Shown here one piece after another: positions 14,364-23,962 of a DNA stretch of 64,000 nt (position 1 is its first letter; the number at the start of each line of letters is the position of its first letter). The notes below the pieces were generated by a model. It worked only from the letters and a program-made list of their open reading frames with translations, made no database searches and was not told where the DNA came from. Origin of the DNA: Streptomyces neyagawaensis. Lineage in GTDB: Bacteria > Actinomycetota > Actinomycetes > Streptomycetales > Streptomycetaceae. The stretch is from contig NZ_JAMGBG010000039.1 in assembly GCF_023516595.1 (NCBI RefSeq), positions 120,457 through 184,456 on the forward strand, given 5' to 3'. The position numbers were made by a program, and so were the translations under genes.

Positions 14364-15905
14364 TCAGACGGCCTGGCGGTCCATGGGCAGGGTGATCGCC
14401 TCGGCGTCGGTGCCGCGCCCGGTGGTGAAGTACGACGACCGGCGCACGTACTTGGCGACCGCGGCCATGGCGAGGCCGGCGAGGACGATGGCGGCCGGCA
14501 GCGAGAACATGAACCACCCGTTGTCCGGGCTGAGTTCGAAGTGGTCGCTCATCGTCACGTACGAGGACCCGAGGTAGCAGCCGAGGCCGAGCAGGACCAG
14601 CCCGGACGCGGCGGGCACCCCGACGCCGAGCAGCGCCTCACGCGGGCCCGAGCGCAGGGAGGAACGGAAGCGGACCGCGCAGGCGAGCGCGGTGAGGCCG
14701 TAGTACAGGGCGACGAGCAGACCGCTGGCGTTGACGGCGGCCAGGAGCATGTCGCTCAGCTTGGGGATCGCCACGGCGAGCAGCGCGATCACGGTGGCGA
14801 CGCCGAGGACGACGGCCGTCGCGGCGGCCGGGGTGCCGTACCGGGGGTGGACACGGGTCCACACGGGACCCATGGTCCGGTCGCGGCCCATGGCGAGCAG
14901 CCCACGTGCCGTCGGGATCAGGGTGGCCTGGACGGAGGCCATCGCGGAGAACATCAACGCCAGCACGGGCAGCGTGGCCCACGGCTCGGCGGCGAGCCTG
15001 GCGCCCAGATAGGGCAGCGCCTGTGGGCCGTTGCGGATGAGTTCGGCCAGGCTCATCTCCCGCTGGAAGGCGACCGAGGCGAAGAGGAACAGACCCAGCA
15101 TCGCGAACAGCGCGATGAAGCCGCCGCGCGCCGAGTCGCCCGGGTTCTTCGTCTCCTCGGTGACGCTGAACGCCGCGTCCCAGCCCCAGAAGAAGAACAC
15201 CGCGAGGACCAGCCCCTGGGCGAAGGCGGTGCCGTCGGGGATCTCGAGGGGATTGAACCAGGACAGGGAGAAGTCCTGGCCGCCGGTGACCAGGGCCCAG
15301 CCGCAGAACCCCAGCAGCACCGCGTACTCGAAGACGAGCAGGGCGAACTGGAAGCGGGCCGCGGCGCGCAGCCCCGTGACGGCCAGGGCCGCGAGGGCGA
15401 GCAGGATGACCAGCCCGACCGCCGTCGTCACCCCCGTCGACGTGGGATCGAGAGCGACCCCGGCGACGCTCCGCAGCCCCGCCTTGCCCGCGAGGATCAG
15501 CACGACGGAACCCATGATCGCGCTGGTGTAGGCGCAGAAGATGATCGAGCCGACCAGGGTGACCCAGCCGGTCAGGAAGCCCGGCCACGGTCCGAGGGAC
15601 TTGCCGACCCACACATAGCCGTTGCCGCAGTTGGGCTCCGAACGGTTCAACCGGGCGTAGGCGGTGGCGATGCCGAGCACGGGCAGGAACGCGAGCAGCA
15701 GGAGCGCGGGCGCTTGGAGGCCCACGATGGAGCCGATCGTGCCCATGCCGATGGCGATGCTGGTGGTGGCCGCGGTGCTGGAGGCGGCGATGGCGACACC
15801 GTCGACGACGCCGAGGGAACGCTTCAGAGCGGGTGCCGGGGCGGGGGCGCCGGAGTGGGGCGGGACGGGCCGGGGCGGGGAGGCCGGGGACGGCACGGAT
15901 GACAT
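14364..15905 (-). CDS. APC-superfamily amino acid permease
   Basis: The 513-aa protein has about 12 transmembrane helices after a proline-rich cytoplasmic N-terminus. The first helix carries the unwound glycine-rich segment of APC transporters (GVVDGVAIAASSTAATTSIA). The conserved WGWDAAFSVTEETKNPG motif of the sixth helix is present. It should import an amino acid, peptide or amide compound by proton coupling. The substrate may be that of the amidohydrolase encoded downstream. ATG 15905 has GAGGAG upstream. The gene is divergent from tetR, and a near-perfect operator palindrome lies between them. Confidence 0.88.
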   Translation of the reverse strand: MSSVPSPASPPRPVPPHSGAPAPAPALKRSLGVVDGVAIAASSTAATTSIAIGMGTIGSIVGLQAPALLLLAFLPVLGIATAYARLNRSEPNCGNGYVWVGKSLGPWPGFLTGWVTLVGSIIFCAYTSAIMGSVVLILAGKAGLRSVAGVALDPTSTGVTTAVGLVILLALAALAVTGLRAAARFQFALLVFEYAVLLGFCGWALVTGGQDFSLSWFNPLEIPDGTAFAQGLVLAVFFFWGWDAAFSVTEETKNPGDSARGGFIALFAMLGLFLFASVAFQREMSLAELIRNGPQALPYLGARLAAEPWATLPVLALMFSAMASVQATLIPTARGLLAMGRDRTMGPVWTRVHPRYGTPAAATAVVLGVATVIALLAVAIPKLSDMLLAAVNASGLLVALYYGLTALACAVRFRSSLRSGPREALLGVGVPAASGLVLLGLGCYLGSSYVTMSDHFELSPDNGWFMFSLPAAIVLAGLAMAAVAKYVRRSSYFTTGRGTDAEAITLPMDRQAV

Positions 15906-15979
15906 GGCAGGCTCCTCGCGGGAGGGAGACGGAGGAAGGAAGGGCCGCGCGGGAATGCGATGGAACAACCGACCGACCT

Positions 15980-16004
15980 CTTGCGTCAATGCTGTTGACA
16001 TAAG
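15980..16004. promoter_or_regulatory. Putative TetR operator
   Basis: CTTGCGTCAA, a 5-bp spacer TGCTG, and TTGACATAAG form a 25-bp inverted repeat with 8 of 10 arm positions paired. It lies between the divergent permease and tetR genes, 75 bp from the permease start and 62 bp from the tetR start. Both promoters should be within reach, as expected for an autoregulated TetR repressor. TTGACA inside the right arm may double as a -35 element. Confidence 0.6.
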
Positions 16005-16065
16005 GGGGTCGACGGCCGTTCACTGCGGGCACACCGTGCCCGACCCCGTGGAGAGGACGACCGGC

Positions 16066-16836
16066 ATGCCGAGCCGTGTCCCGCAGGAGCGCAGCCGCCG
16101 CCGACCCACCCGCTCCGGGGTCCTGCTCTCAGAGGACCTGATCGTCGAGACCGCTCTGCGGCTGATCGGTGAGCACGGGCCCGAGGCGCTGAGCGTCCGG
16201 CGGCTCGGTGCGGCCCTCGGCTGCGACCCCTCCGCCCTCTACCGCTACTTCCACGACACCGACGACCTGGTGCTCGCCATCGCCGACCGGCTCATCGGCG
16301 ACGCGATGGACGGGTTCGAGCCCGGCGGCGACTGGGTGGCCTCCCTGCGCGAGACGGCCCTGCGGGTCCGCGCCGGATATCTCGCGCATCCCAGGGCGGC
16401 AGCCCTGGCCGCCCACCGGGTGACCCGGCGGAAGAACGAGATCCGGGCCGTGGAGACCGGCATCGGCCTGCTGATGTCCGCCGGTTTCGAGACCGCCACG
16501 GCCGTCCGGCTCTACCTGGCCTTCATCGACACCGTGCTCAGCCACGCGGCCACGGACGCGGCGTTCGCGGCGCTGCCCCGACAGCAGCGGGAGGCCGACC
16601 AGCGGGCCTGGCGCGACGTCTACCAGGATCTCGACCCCGAGGAGTTCCCGGCGCTGACCGCCGCGCGCGGCGCACTGCCCGGCATGGCCGACAGCGCCTT
16701 CGAGGACGCCGTTGACCTCCTCCTGGAGGCCCTCGCGGCCCGCGCACCCGCGAGCCGACGGAAGCGTACGGACACCGCCCGCCGGCCGGTGAGGCCCGCG
16801 GACCGACCGGAGAGCGCGGATCCCGCCGACGGGTGA
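16066..16836 (+). CDS. TetR-family transcriptional regulator
   Basis: The 256-aa protein has an N-terminal TetR helix-turn-helix (LIVETALRLIGEHGPEALSV through LGCDPSALYRYFHDTDDLV, about residues 25-70). The C-terminal domain is helical and resembles the TetR_C type. The tail after about 225 is basic and low in complexity (RRKRTDTARRPVRPADRP), and the coding end lies inside a family of repeats that continues downstream. It probably represses the divergent permease/amidohydrolase operon and itself. The inducer is unknown. ATG 16066 follows GGAGAGGAC. Confidence 0.9.
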   Translation: MPSRVPQERSRRRPTRSGVLLSEDLIVETALRLIGEHGPEALSVRRLGAALGCDPSALYRYFHDTDDLVLAIADRLIGDAMDGFEPGGDWVASLRETALRVRAGYLAHPRAAALAAHRVTRRKNEIRAVETGIGLLMSAGFETATAVRLYLAFIDTVLSHAATDAAFAALPRQQREADQRAWRDVYQDLDPEEFPALTAARGALPGMADSAFEDAVDLLLEALAARAPASRRKRTDTARRPVRPADRPESADPADG

Positions 16837-16854
16837 GACCGCCGCACCGCGGAC

Positions 16855-17054
16855 CGACGGCAACAGCGGGGATCCCGCCGACGGGTGAGATCGCCGCACC
16901 CGCGAGCCGACGGCGCAGCGCGGACCCCGGCTGAACCGACGGCAACAGCGGGGATCCCGCCGACGGGTGAGATCGCCGCACCCGCGAGCCGACGGCGCAG
17001 CGCGGACCCCGGCTGAACCGACGGCAACAGCGCGGACCCCGTCGGCCGGTGAGG
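16855..17054. repeat. 82-bp perfect tandem repeat after tetR
   Basis: Two identical 82-bp copies lie at 16855-16936 and 16937-17018, followed by a diverged partial copy to about 17054. A further diverged partial copy overlaps the last codons and stop of tetR. Each unit contains GATCCCGCCGACGGGTGAG, so the tetR stop codon context is repeated downstream. The array fills most of the gap before the FtsX permease gene. Perfect identity indicates recent duplication. Confidence 0.9.
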
Positions 17055-17115
17055 TCCCGGCAACCCGTACCGGGCCGCCGCGCGGGCGGGTGACCCCCGG
17101 CCGGGAGCCCGCGCG

Positions 17116-19410
17116 CTACGCCACCGCGCCCAGCGTGTCCGCGAGGCGGCGGCGGGCGGCGCGGAGGGCGGGCAGGACCGCGAGTGCCAGGGCGCCCAGC
17201 ACCGCCGCCGCGCCGAACAGCGACAGAACGGCGGGGGAGGGGCCCCGGGCGATCCCGGCCCCGAGGCCGCTGGAGCTGCCCTGCGCGTCGATCAGCCAGT
17301 GGGCGAGCGGCAGTCCCAGCGCCAGGGCGACCGCCGTCGCGGCGAGGGCGGTGCACCCGGTGGCGGTGACGGTGATACCGGTGATCTGCCGCGGCGACAG
17401 CCCGATCGCCTTCAACGCCAGCAGATCCCGTTCACTCTCGCGGACCGTGCCGCCGATGACTGTCAGCAGCTCGACGAGCCCGATGAGCGCGAGGACCCCC
17501 AGCAGGCCCACGACGACACCGCGCAGCGGCGACAGACCGTCGGCGGGGTTCGTCACCGTGTGCACGTCCAGCCGACCCGGTCCGGCCGCCGCGGTCAGTT
17601 CGGCGGCCACCCGCTGGGCATCCGCCCCGTCGCGCAGCCGTACCTGGTAGAGCGTCGGCCGCAGCCCGGGGTCGTTCTCCCGCAGGGTGTCGAGCGAGGT
17701 GGAGATGGTCCGGCCCGCGTTGTCCGGCTCGATGCTGCGGCCCACGATGTGCAGGATCTGGGGCCGGCCGGCCACGGTCAGCCGCACCCAGTCGCCGACC
17801 GCCACGTCCAGCAGGTCGAGCAGCCCCTGCCCGGCCACCGCCTCGTCGGGACCGCGGGCGGGACGGCCCTCGGCCAGCGTGAACGGGTACGGCTCCGCCT
17901 CCGTGCCGAGGCCCCGCAACGCGATCGTGGCCGTCTGGCCCGCCACCAGGGCCGCCACCTCGACACCCGGATGCGCCGCGGCCACCTCCGGGTTGCGCGC
18001 GAGGAGCGCCCGAGCCTTCGCGTCGCCGAGGCCGTCGCCGGCGCGGACGGTGAGCGCGGCCGCCAGACCCATCCGCTCCGGCTCGCTGTGGAAGCGGTCG
18101 ATGGTCGTCCACGCGCTCATCGCGACCACGATCAGCGTCAGCGGCAGCGCGAGACGGGCGATGGTGGCCAGGGACCGCGCGCGGCGGGTGAACGCGCGGT
18201 GCCCGCCGAGGACCAGCGCGGGCGGCAGCCCGTGACCGAGCGCCCGCCGCGCCACCCCCGACAGTCGTCCGCCGGCGGGTACGGCGGTCCGCGGCACCGG
18301 GACCGGGGGCACGCGTCCCGCCCGCCAGGCCGCGAGCCCGGTCGTCGCCCCGATGAACAGCACCACTCCCACCGGCACCGCGACGAGGGCGGCGGTGTGC
18401 CCCGGCATGCCCTGCCACAGGCCGACCGCGTCCCCGAGCCGTCCGGGCAGCAGCGGGCCCAGCACCTGGGTGAGCGTCGCCGCGACCACGGCACCCAGCA
18501 GCGCGTACGCCAGATGCTGGAGCAGGAAGATCCGCACCACCTGGCCCGGCGTGAACCCGATCGCCTTCAGGATCGAGATGTCCCGCAGATGACCCCGGAT
18601 ACGGGTGCCGATCGCCCCGTGCACGGCCAGACCGGCGGCGACCAGCGCGCCCAGCCCGAACAGCCCCAGCACCAGACCGAGCAGCCGGTTGTCGCCCTCC
18701 GCCTCGGCCCGCGCCTGCTGCCAGGCGGAGACCTCGCTGACGGCACCGGCGCCGAGCAGGGTGACGGCCCGCTGGACGGCGTAGTCGGTGTCGTCGGGGT
18801 CCGTCAGGCGCAGCCCGATGACCTGGCCCTGCTCGGCGGCGGTGCGGGGCAGGGCGGCCGGCGGGGCCCAGACCAGGCCCGGCCGCTCGCCCTTGCGGTA
18901 GCGCGGCTCGGCGCTGTCGGCGACGCCCAGCACGGTCAGTTTCCCGGTGCCGCCGGGCAGGGACAGCACGTCACCGGGGCCGGCGAGCAGGGTCCGGGCG
19001 AGGCTGCTCTCCAGCACCACACCGTCGGGGCGGCCGGGATCCAGCCACCGGCCCGAGGTGAGGAGCGGCCGGCCCACCTCGGGCCGCTCGGAGGTGCCGC
19101 GCAGTTCGACGGAGGCGCGTGTGCCGCGGGAGGTGACCGTGGTGTCTGCGGTCCGGTAGGGGCCGGCCGCGGCCTCGACGCCCGCCAGCCGGGCCAGCTC
19201 GGACACCTCGGCGGAGGGGGCGGTGTGGATCCACACATGGGCGCCGCGGGACTGTGTGAAGAGACGCTGCCAGGGGTTCGTCGCGTACCCGAAGAGCGCC
19301 GTCGCCAGCAGCAGGGACGTCACGATGCCGACGGTGGCCAGCACCAGGAACAGTGCCTCGCCCCGGTGGCTGCGCAGATCCGAGTGCGCCCAGCGCAACA
19401 TGGCTCGCAT
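17116..19410 (-). CDS. FtsX/MacB-type ABC exporter permease
   Basis: The 764-aa protein has two FtsX-like permease modules. The first transmembrane helix (LFLVLATVGIVTSLLLATAL) is followed by a large extracytoplasmic domain. A bundle follows around residues 250-360, then a second external domain, and finally the terminal bundle (VVVGLLGVLALIGLVELLTV and onward). It pairs with the ATPase encoded immediately upstream to form a MacB/LolCDE-like mechanotransmission complex. Such complexes export peptides, lipids or antibiotics without moving substrate through the membrane helices. ATG 19410 has GAGGGA upstream, 3 bp after the ATPase stop. Control is probably by the PadR regulator that begins the operon. 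Confidence 0.9.
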   Translation of the reverse strand: MRAMLRWAHSDLRSHRGEALFLVLATVGIVTSLLLATALFGYATNPWQRLFTQSRGAHVWIHTAPSAEVSELARLAGVEAAAGPYRTADTTVTSRGTRASVELRGTSERPEVGRPLLTSGRWLDPGRPDGVVLESSLARTLLAGPGDVLSLPGGTGKLTVLGVADSAEPRYRKGERPGLVWAPPAALPRTAAEQGQVIGLRLTDPDDTDYAVQRAVTLLGAGAVSEVSAWQQARAEAEGDNRLLGLVLGLFGLGALVAAGLAVHGAIGTRIRGHLRDISILKAIGFTPGQVVRIFLLQHLAYALLGAVVAATLTQVLGPLLPGRLGDAVGLWQGMPGHTAALVAVPVGVVLFIGATTGLAAWRAGRVPPVPVPRTAVPAGGRLSGVARRALGHGLPPALVLGGHRAFTRRARSLATIARLALPLTLIVVAMSAWTTIDRFHSEPERMGLAAALTVRAGDGLGDAKARALLARNPEVAAAHPGVEVAALVAGQTATIALRGLGTEAEPYPFTLAEGRPARGPDEAVAGQGLLDLLDVAVGDWVRLTVAGRPQILHIVGRSIEPDNAGRTISTSLDTLRENDPGLRPTLYQVRLRDGADAQRVAAELTAAAGPGRLDVHTVTNPADGLSPLRGVVVGLLGVLALIGLVELLTVIGGTVRESERDLLALKAIGLSPRQITGITVTATGCTALAATAVALALGLPLAHWLIDAQGSSSGLGAGIARGPSPAVLSLFGAAAVLGALALAVLPALRAARRRLADTLGAVA

Positions 19411-19413
19411 CCG

Positions 19414-20163
19414 TCAGTCCCTCAGCTCCAGCACGGCGGGCACTCCCGCGCCGGGCGACGGGGCGCCGTCCAGCTCGACGTCGTCGGCGATGCGGCCGTC
19501 GAAGAAGCTGATCACCCGGTCCGCGGCGCTCGCCAGCCGGGCGTCGTGGGTGACGAGCAGGATCGTCTGGCCGCGCTGGTGGAAACGCGACAGCAGCCGC
19601 ATCACCTCACGGGTGCCCTTGCTGTCCAGGCTGCCCGCGGGCTCGTCGGCCAGCAGCAGGGGAGGGCGGTTGACCAGGGCGCGGGCCAGTGCGACGCGCT
19701 GCTGCTCGCCGCCCGACAGCTCACCCGGCATGCTGCGCTCCTTGCCGGCGAGCCCCAGCTCGGCCAGCAGCTCCGCCCGCTCGGCGCGGGCCCGCTTGGC
19801 GGGGACCCCGGCCAGCAGCGCGGGGAGTTCCACGTTGTCCGCGACCGACAGATTGGAGACCAGGTTGAAGAACTGGAAGACGATGCCGATACGGCGGCGG
19901 CGCTCCACGGCCCAGCGGGCCTCGCTGTAGGCGTCCGTGCGCTCGCCGTCCAGCCAGATGCTGCCGCTGTCCGGGCGCTGGAGTCCGCCGAGCAGATGCA
20001 GCAGCGTCGACTTGCCCGCGCCGGACGGGCCGGTGACGGCCACGAACTCGCCGCGCCGCACACACAGGTCCACCCCGCGCACGGCGTGGGCGGGCGCGCC
20101 CTCCCCGCGGTGGGTCTTGACGAGGCCCTCGGCCCGCAGCACAGCAGTGTGCGCGTCGCTCAT
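19414..20163 (-). CDS. ABC exporter ATPase, MacB/LolD type
   Basis: The 249-aa ATPase has a Walker A at 45-53 (GPSGAGKST), a Q-loop in FQFFNLV, an LSGGEQQR signature at 149-156, a Walker B at 169-175 (LLLADEP), a D-loop (AGSLDS), and an H-loop (LLVTHDARLA). The sequence type matches the LolD/MacB/FtsE branch that works with FtsX-like permeases. It hydrolyses ATP at the inner face of the membrane. Its start overlaps the stop of padR by four bases and the permease follows after 3 bp, so padR, ATPase and permease form one coupled operon. Confidence 0.94.
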   Translation of the reverse strand: MSDAHTAVLRAEGLVKTHRGEGAPAHAVRGVDLCVRRGEFVAVTGPSGAGKSTLLHLLGGLQRPDSGSIWLDGERTDAYSEARWAVERRRRIGIVFQFFNLVSNLSVADNVELPALLAGVPAKRARAERAELLAELGLAGKERSMPGELSGGEQQRVALARALVNRPPLLLADEPAGSLDSKGTREVMRLLSRFHQRGQTILLVTHDARLASAADRVISFFDGRIADDVELDGAPSPGAGVPAVLELRD

Positions 20164-20675
20164 TCCGGCTTCTCCAGTTCCTCCTGGCAGCGCTCCAGCC
20201 AGTCCAGATCGGCCTGGAGATGCAGCATCGCGCCCTCGATGAGCAGCTGGGCGATGCGGTTGTCCCGGTGGTCGGCCGTGGCGAGTTTCGACAGATTGCG
20301 CATGGTGTTCAGGTAGTGGCGCCGTTGTCGGTTGATCAGGACGATCTGGTCGGCGAGACCGGTCTGCGGGGCGAGCGCGAGCTTCATGAAGAACTCGTCC
20401 CGGACCCGCGGCTCGTCCGACGTCTCCTCGTACCAGGCGCTCAGCGCCTCCTGCCCGGCAGCGGTGAGGCGGTAGATCTTCTTGTTGGGCCTGCTCGACT
20501 GCTCGACCTCCTCGCCCTCGATCAGACCCGACTTCTCGAGGCGGCCGAGGGTGACGTAGATCTGGCCGATGTTCGGCTGAGGGTACGCGGCACCCAGGAG
20601 TTGCTCAAGGTCCTGCTTGAGCTCGTAGCCGTGGGCCGGGCCGCGCGCCAGCAAGGCCAGGAGGGGCAGGCGCAC
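20160..20675 (-). CDS. PadR-family transcriptional regulator
   Basis: The 171-aa protein has an N-terminal winged helix (LPLLALLARGPAHGYELKQD, then GQIYVTLGRLEKSGLI, residues 3-55) and a C-terminal helical dimerisation part, as in the longer PadR subfamily. It likely represses its own operon with the downstream MacB-type exporter, relieving repression when an exported compound binds. Start is GTG 20675 with GAGGAGGAC upstream. The stop overlaps the ATPase start. An AT-rich intergenic region with a palindrome at 20729-20743 separates it from the divergent binding-protein gene. Confidence 0.92.
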   Translation of the reverse strand: MRLPLLALLARGPAHGYELKQDLEQLLGAAYPQPNIGQIYVTLGRLEKSGLIEGEEVEQSSRPNKKIYRLTAAGQEALSAWYEETSDEPRVRDEFFMKLALAPQTGLADQIVLINRQRRHYLNTMRNLSKLATADHRDNRIAQLLIEGAMLHLQADLDWLERCQEELEKPE

Positions 20676-20728
20676 TCGAGCTGTCCTCCTCGCAGCCTCG
20701 TATTGTGTTCCAGGCCCTAGTATCGCCC

Positions 20729-20743
20729 ATACCTAACGGGTAT
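20729..20743. promoter_or_regulatory. Palindromic operator candidate
   Basis: ATACCTAACGGGTAT has perfect 5-bp arms around TAACG. It lies in the divergent padR / binding-protein region, 54 bp from the padR start and 58 bp from the binding-protein start. A related 15-mer (11 of 15 positions) occurs at 22100-22114. PadR is the natural candidate ligand. Confidence 0.5.
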
Positions 20744-20800
20744 ACATAGCCTCTGACTCCGGGCGAAGGTGCCCGGTGCCGGGTGCACAGGGAGGAACCT

Positions 20801-22069
20801 ATGCGGTGGATACGCGCCGCCGGTAGGGGCCTGCTTGTTCTCGCGGTCGTCCTGGCCGGTTACGGCGCCTCCGGCGCGCAGGCCCAGGGCGGACTCCGGG
20901 GCCGCGGTCCGCTGACCCTGGCCACCGCGGGCGACCTCACCGGCTACCTCGGCCCCCTCCTGGAGGGCTGGAACCGCGCCCACCCCGGGGAGCGGGTCAC
21001 CCTCGTCGAACTGCCGGACTCCGCGGACGAGACCCGCGCCCAGATGATCACCGATCTGCGCGGCGGCGACCGCGGCCGTTTCGACGTGCTCAACATCGAC
21101 GTCACCTGGACCTCGGAGTTCGCCGCCGCCGGCTGGATCCGCCCGCTGCCGCGCAACCGCTTCCCGCTGGGCAGCTTCCTCCGGCCGGTCGTGGACACGG
21201 CGACATACGACGGACGCCTCTACGCCGTCCCCTACGTCACCAACGCCGGTCTGCTCCTCTACCGCAAGGACGTCCTCGCCGAGGAGGGCGTCCCGCCGCC
21301 CCGCACCTGGGCCGAGCTGGAGCACTACGCGCGGACCATCGCTCCCGAGCACGGCCTCGACGGCTACGCCGGCCAGTTCCTGCCCTACGAGGGCCTCACC
21401 GTCAACGCGGCCGAGGCCGTCTACTCGGCGGGCGGCACGATCCTCGGCGACGAGGGCGAACGCGTCACGGTGGGCTCGGCGGCCCGCGAGGGCATCGGGT
21501 TCCTCGCCCGCGGCGTACGCGACGGGTGGATACCCCGGGAGGCGCTGGAGTACAAGGAGGAGGAGTCCAAGCAGGCCTTCCAGGACGGCCGGCTGCTCTT
21601 CCTGCGCAACTGGCCCTACGCCTACGTCGGCGCCTCCGCCCCCGGCTCCGCGGTCGCCGGGAAGATCGGCGCCGCACCGCTGCCCGGCCCCGACGGGCCC
21701 GGCACCAGTGTGCTCGGCGGCTCCAACCTCGCCGTCAACGCGCACGCCGATCACGCCGACACCGCCGCACGCCTGATCACGTACCTCACCAGTGAGCGTG
21801 TCCAGCGGCAGGTCCTCACCCGGGGTGCGCTGCCCCCCGTGCGCGCGGACCTCTACCGGGACCCGGAACTGATCCGGGAGTTCCCCTATCTGCCGACGCT
21901 GCGCCGAAGCGTTCTCGCGGCCGCGCCGCGCCCCAAGAGCCCGCGCTACGACCAGGTCAGCATGGTCGTGCAGGCGGTCGTCCACGACGCGATGACGGGC
22001 CACTCGACGCCCGAGGCCGCGGTGCGCCGGCTCACCCGGGAGCTGGCCGACATCTCCCGCCGCGGCTGA
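20801..22069 (+). CDS. ABC sugar substrate-binding protein with altered lipobox
   Basis: The 422-aa protein is a family 1 extracellular solute-binding protein, close to trehalose/maltose-binding types. Characteristic segments are GWNRAHPGERVTLVELP, RFDVLNIDVTWTSEFAAAGW, and YAVPYVTNAGLLLYRKDVL. The signal peptide has the hydrophobic core LLVLAVVLAG at 11-20, but Tyr21 stands where the lipidated Cys is expected. The protein may instead be cleaved after AQA (about residue 28) and released or loosely held. No permease gene adjoins it directly; the AglE-like importer genes start 1.9 kb downstream. ATG 20801 has GGAGG upstream. Confidence 0.88.
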   Translation: MRWIRAAGRGLLVLAVVLAGYGASGAQAQGGLRGRGPLTLATAGDLTGYLGPLLEGWNRAHPGERVTLVELPDSADETRAQMITDLRGGDRGRFDVLNIDVTWTSEFAAAGWIRPLPRNRFPLGSFLRPVVDTATYDGRLYAVPYVTNAGLLLYRKDVLAEEGVPPPRTWAELEHYARTIAPEHGLDGYAGQFLPYEGLTVNAAEAVYSAGGTILGDEGERVTVGSAAREGIGFLARGVRDGWIPREALEYKEEESKQAFQDGRLLFLRNWPYAYVGASAPGSAVAGKIGAAPLPGPDGPGTSVLGGSNLAVNAHADHADTAARLITYLTSERVQRQVLTRGALPPVRADLYRDPELIREFPYLPTLRRSVLAAAPRPKSPRYDQVSMVVQAVVHDAMTGHSTPEAAVRRLTRELADISRRG

Positions 22070-22099
22070 CCCTCTCCCCGTCGCACACCACCTTCCTAC

Positions 22100-22114
22100 T
22101 TACATGTTAGGTAA
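22100..22114. promoter_or_regulatory. Operator-like motif upstream of the alpha-glucosidase
   Basis: On the minus strand this reads TTACCTAACATGTAA, a gapped palindrome with TTAC/GTAA arms. It shares TACCTAAC-NN-GTA with the palindrome near padR. It lies 31 bp after the binding-protein stop and 153 bp before the alpha-glucosidase start, in an AT-rich patch. Confidence 0.4.
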
Positions 22115-22196
22115 CGCCCGCGTATCGACCTGCCTCTGTCTGGGATGGAATATCCGTATATAAAGGCCCAGCTTCCAGATACCTGTTGTTCATTCG

Positions 22197-22226
22197 TTGA
22201 CACCCCCGTGAAACGCCTACATAACA
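22197..22226 (+). promoter_or_regulatory. Promoter candidate for the alpha-glucosidase operon
   Basis: TTGACA at 22197-22202 is followed after 17 nt by CATAAC, overlapping TACATA and ATAACA alternatives for the -10. The region is the most AT-rich in the neighbourhood. A perfect ATGCATGCAT palindrome directly follows at 22226-22235, where a repressor could block the start site. Confidence 0.45.
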
Positions 22227-22266
22227 TGCATGCATAACCGTCAGCTCGCACAGACAGGCCAACGGG

Positions 22267-23910
<1,644 letters not shown>

Positions 23911-23962
23911 GCCCCCACACCCCTCACACCGTCCATTCCCCCGCTCCGAAGGGACATCAACG

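Noticed and set aside
15995..16023. TTGACA as a housekeeping promoter for tetR
   Set aside because: No acceptable -10 hexamer lies 16-18 nt downstream, so I treat it mainly as the operator arm.
16855..17054. CRISPR array
   Set aside because: The 82-bp units are directly adjacent without spacers and no cas genes are present.
17299..20316. A 1005-codon plus-strand open frame
   Set aside because: It is antisense to the FtsX permease and ATPase genes; its Gln/Arg/Gly-rich translation is typical of a shadow frame.
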